8,176 nucleotides of DNA from B18-G2 sp964432835. GTDB lineage: Archaea; Thermoplasmatota; E2; DHVEG-1; B18-G2. Position 1 is the stretch's first letter. Every line of letters begins with the position of its first letter. The notes beneath the pieces were generated by a model that did not search any database, was not told the DNA's origin, and saw nothing but the letters and a program-made list of their open reading frames with translations. Location: positions 1-8,176 of the forward strand of contig CAYSPA010000053.1 in the NCBI GenBank assembly GCA_964432835.1, given 5' to 3'. Of this stretch, positions 6,541 to 8,176 are shown in pieces. Made by a program: the position numbers and the translations under genes.

Positions 6541-6823
6541 ACTTCTCATGAAAATAGAAGATGATTACTACGTGTGCAGGAAGTGTGGATACAAAGTGAA
6601 AAGAGGGGAAAAGGCGGGAAAAGTCGTTTCCATGAAAAGGAAAGAGAAGGAGATACCCGTGATAGAGAAGGATGTGGAAACTCTTCCAAAAACGGGGGTT
6701 ATATGTCCGAAATGTGGAAATACAGAGGCATACTGGATTTTGAGACAGACTAGAGCTGCGGATGAGCCCGAGACCAGAATTTACATATGCACGAAATGTG
6801 GATACAGATGGAGGGAGTATTAG
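6521..6823 (+). CDS. tfs: Transcription factor S (archaeal TFIIS-like transcript cleavage factor)
   Basis: A 100-residue protein that binds archaeal RNA polymerase and stimulates cleavage of backtracked RNA. The N-terminal zinc ribbon (like RPB9) uses C3/C6 and C19/C22 (CPKC, CRKCGY). A basic, flexible linker (about 25-58) follows. The C-terminal TFIIS-type zinc ribbon uses C62/C65 and C90/C93. The loop RAADEPET contains D81-E82, the acidic pair that TFIIS-family factors place at the polymerase active site, so this is a cleavage-competent TFS rather than an inhibitory paralogue or an RPB9-only subunit. Length is typical of archaeal TFS (about 100-110). It starts inside the end of the Nudix gene in another frame, with its own AGGAGG. 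Followed by a gene-poor stretch with a T-rich segment (about 6873-6889) that may terminate transcription. Confidence 0.95.
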   Translation: MICPKCKLLMKIEDDYYVCRKCGYKVKRGEKAGKVVSMKRKEKEIPVIEKDVETLPKTGVICPKCGNTEAYWILRQTRAADEPETRIYICTKCGYRWREY

Positions 6824-7153
6824 ATTAGAAACTTGTTAAGAGCAATTCCCAAACTTACACCGCTTTGCTGATCTTATCTTATTATTTATCCCTGCGAATT
6901 TATCGAGATTCTCTGTTTTGGGTTTTACAACGATGTCATACCTGTTAAAAACTCTCTATATCCCCAGCATCTGTCTTTTCTTCTATCTTCTCTTTACAGA
7001 CTTCTTCAGAGATGGCTGAATGTATGACTGTTATGACTGGAGATATCAAAAGAAAGCATGGTGAAAAAGAGGAATATTATCCAATATCTATCTTGAATTT
7101 GTTTGTTAATTAATTTCTTAAGTTTCTTGCTAAAATCCCATGCAAATCAAAAA
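6824..7153. other. Gene-free, AT-rich interval between tfs and the tRNA
   Basis: No convincing intact gene on either strand. The T-rich part at 6873-6889 could terminate tfs transcription. A 33-codon + strand frame (7012-7113) has no Shine-Dalgarno site and no recognisable similarity. On the minus strand, two adjacent frames (7049 to 6945, then 6946 to 6836) read protein-like sequence with this genome's codon preferences and would join if one T were removed from a T5 run. That suggests a decayed gene but does not prove it. The 7100-7130 segment is very AT-rich and lies just past the tRNA 3' end. Confidence 0.6.
7149..7153 (-). terminator. T5 run at the tRNA 3' end
   Basis: Read on the minus strand, five T residues follow immediately after the discriminator base. 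This is a plausible termination or 3'-processing point for the tRNA transcript. Confidence 0.4.
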
Positions 7154-7227
7154 TGGGCCCGGCCGGATTCGAACCGGCGACCACCTGGTTATGAGCCAGG
7201 CGCTCCACCAGGCTGAGCTACGGGCCC
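7154..7227 (-). tRNA. tRNA with anticodon CAU (tRNA-Ile2 or elongator tRNA-Met)
   Basis: A 74-base cloverleaf folds completely on the minus strand: acceptor stem GGGCCCG/CGGGCCC (7 bp), D stem GCTC/GAGC, anticodon stem CCTGG/CCAGG with loop CTCATAA, variable TGGTC, T arm GCCGG-TTCGAAT-CCGGC, and discriminator A. CCA is not encoded, so it must be added enzymatically. There is no intron. It is not the initiator: archaeal initiators begin AGC and have three G-C pairs next to the anticodon loop in a GGG/CCC arrangement, absent here. The GGGCCCG acceptor resembles archaeal isoleucine tRNAs more than elongator Met, which often begin GCC. I lean to tRNA-Ile2, whose C34 would be modified to agmatidine by TiaS to read AUA. 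AUA is a much-used codon in the genes here. Confidence 0.93.
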
Positions 7228-7252
7228 TTCAAAAGGGTATAGATTTCTCATA

Positions 7253-7266
7253 CTTAAAACTTAAAG
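7253..7266. promoter_or_regulatory. Back-to-back TATA-like elements of a divergent promoter
   Basis: The sequence CTTAAAACTTAAAG contains two overlapping AT-rich boxes. On the + strand, the one centred near 7263 is about 26 bases before the priL ATG, predicting a leaderless mRNA. On the minus strand, the one centred near 7257 would start transcription a few bases before the mature tRNA 5' end at 7227. The whole space between tRNA and priL is 61 bases, so the two promoters must overlap. Confidence 0.5.
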
Positions 7267-7288
7267 CCATGAATCGTTTCTTTGATTG

Positions 7289-8176
7289 ATGACAGATGTG
7301 AGAAAGCTGGCAATCTACCCGTTCCTGACCGAATCTAAGGAATTTGTGAGAAAGATGAACATAACAATTGATGAAATACTCACAGATATTGTTTATGAGA
7401 AGGCAAGGCTGTTTGGCGTGGAGCGAGTGATGAATGCACTTGATAAAGGGGATGTTGGGGATAGAAAGCTGAGGAGCGAATCCGATTTTATTTCCGAAAT
7501 TCTTTCTCACGCGGTTGCAAAAATGATAGCGGTTTGTGTGAAAGATAATTTCGTCATCAGAAGATACGCCCTTGGAGAGGCGGTACACGCATACCGCCAT
7601 CTTGTGAACGAGAATATCGATTTCATACTGAGTGTATGCAGGGACTTGAAACTCAATGTGGAAAGGTACGATGGCGGTGTGAAGATACATTTCATCGATT
7701 ATCTCGAATACGCGCCAACATCCTATCAAAAATGGAAACTCATAAACAGAACCCTAGATAGGGGTTTTGTCTGTATAGAAAATAAGAATCTCAGGGACCT
7801 TATAAGAATAGTTCAGGAAGCCGTAATGAAGAAAATCATTCTGGACATCTCAGATAAGGTGTGCATAGATACCGTGGAGGATGTTTTTAGAAAAGAGATA
7901 GAGCGTATAAGAGAGTATCTCGCGAGAAGGAAAAAGAGACTTTCTTCCAGACCCGTCGGAAAGGTTAATCTGTCTGATATACCTCCATGCATGAAGGAGA
8001 TACTGTCCATGATACAATCCGGAGAAAATGTCCCTCACATGGGCAGATTCGCAATCGTTGCATTCTTTCACGCACTTGGAATAAGCAGAGAGGAGATATT
8101 CAAATTATTTAGCGCCGCCCCGGATTTCGATGAAGAGAGAACGAGGTACCAGATAGATCATATAACGGGTCGGATA
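7289..8176 (+). CDS. priL: DNA primase large subunit PriL, 3'-truncated
   Basis: The regulatory, iron-sulfur subunit of the archaeal/eukaryotic-type primase. It pairs with PriS and is needed for initiating primer synthesis. There are 296 codons in the window with no stop. The N-terminal helical domain begins with the family-typical LAIYPFLTESKEFV (about residues 7-20), followed by the mixed helical region. From about residue 215 the C-terminal iron-sulfur domain begins: C234 in IPPCM matches the first of four Cys ligands of the [4Fe-4S] cluster, followed by HMGRFAIVAFFHALG, also typical. The window ends at DHITGRI, just before the expected second ligand; the other three Cys are outside. Full length would be roughly 350-400 residues. 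ATG 7289 is chosen because the TATA-like box lies about 26 bases upstream, there is no clear Shine-Dalgarno site, and the N-terminus fits the family. It diverges from the tRNA gene. Confidence 0.92.
   Translation, partial: MTDVRKLAIYPFLTESKEFVRKMNITIDEILTDIVYEKARLFGVERVMNALDKGDVGDRKLRSESDFISEILSHAVAKMIAVCVKDNFVIRRYALGEAVHAYRHLVNENIDFILSVCRDLKLNVERYDGGVKIHFIDYLEYAPTSYQKWKLINRTLDRGFVCIENKNLRDLIRIVQEAVMKKIILDISDKVCIDTVEDVFRKEIERIREYLARRKKRLSSRPVGKVNLSDIPPCMKEILSMIQSGENVPHMGRFAIVAFFHALGISREEIFKLFSAAPDFDEERTRYQIDHITGRI

Noticed and set aside
7012..7113. A 33-codon + strand small protein
   Set aside because: No ribosome site, no promoter at the right distance, no recognisable similarity.
7229..7729. 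A 166-codon minus-strand frame opposite priL
   Set aside because: It overlaps the divergent promoter and the priL coding strand, which is supported by family motifs.
1..8176. CRISPR array, insertion sequence, phage or defence genes
   Set aside because: No spaced direct repeats, transposase motifs or terminal inverted repeats were seen; the genes are housekeeping metabolism and information processing.

Overview
The window looks like chromosomal DNA from a thermophilic archaeon, probably of euryarchaeal type. It encodes an archaeal DNA primase large subunit and a TFS-type transcript cleavage factor. It has a CAU-anticodon tRNA with no encoded CCA, TATA-like boxes placed for leaderless transcripts, and heavy use of AGA/AGG and ATA codons with strong GGAGGTG ribosome sites inside the operon. 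I cannot name the genus. One run of exactly 100 N (5453-5552) is an assembly gap, so this is a draft scaffold.

Region 1 (1-5945, + strand) is a tightly packed four-gene operon: aconitase (5' end outside the window), ATP-citrate lyase small subunit AclB, large subunit AclA, and isocitrate dehydrogenase (interrupted by the gap). Junctions are TAG|TTG, an overlapping TGATG, and TAA|ATG, each preceded by GGAGGTG. Together the genes cover acetyl-CoA + oxaloacetate <-> citrate <-> isocitrate <-> 2-oxoglutarate. This is the citrate-handling part of the reductive TCA cycle, or, run the other way, a supply route to 2-oxoglutarate. Two-subunit ATP-citrate lyase is uncommon in archaea, so this operon is the main point of interest.

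Region 2 (5946-6120) is intergenic. It has a T-rich terminator-like tract, a perfect 14-bp palindrome inside a 20-bp near-palindrome, and a TATA-like box about 27 bases before the Nudix start codon.

Region 3 (6121-6823, + strand) is a two-gene unit: a Nudix hydrolase resembling ADP-ribose pyrophosphatases, overlapping by 20 bases with tfs, which has both zinc ribbons and the catalytic Asp-Glu pair.

Region 4 (6824-7153) is about 330 bases without a convincing gene. It contains traces of a possible decayed, frameshifted reading frame on the minus strand.

Region 5 (7154-8176) holds a minus-strand tRNA (anticodon CAU, probably tRNA-Ile2 or elongator Met) diverging from priL (3' end outside the window). 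The 61 bases between them contain back-to-back TATA-like elements that could serve both directions. The tfs and priL neighbourhood fits an archaeal information-processing locus, although the PCNA gene often found near such genes is not between them here.
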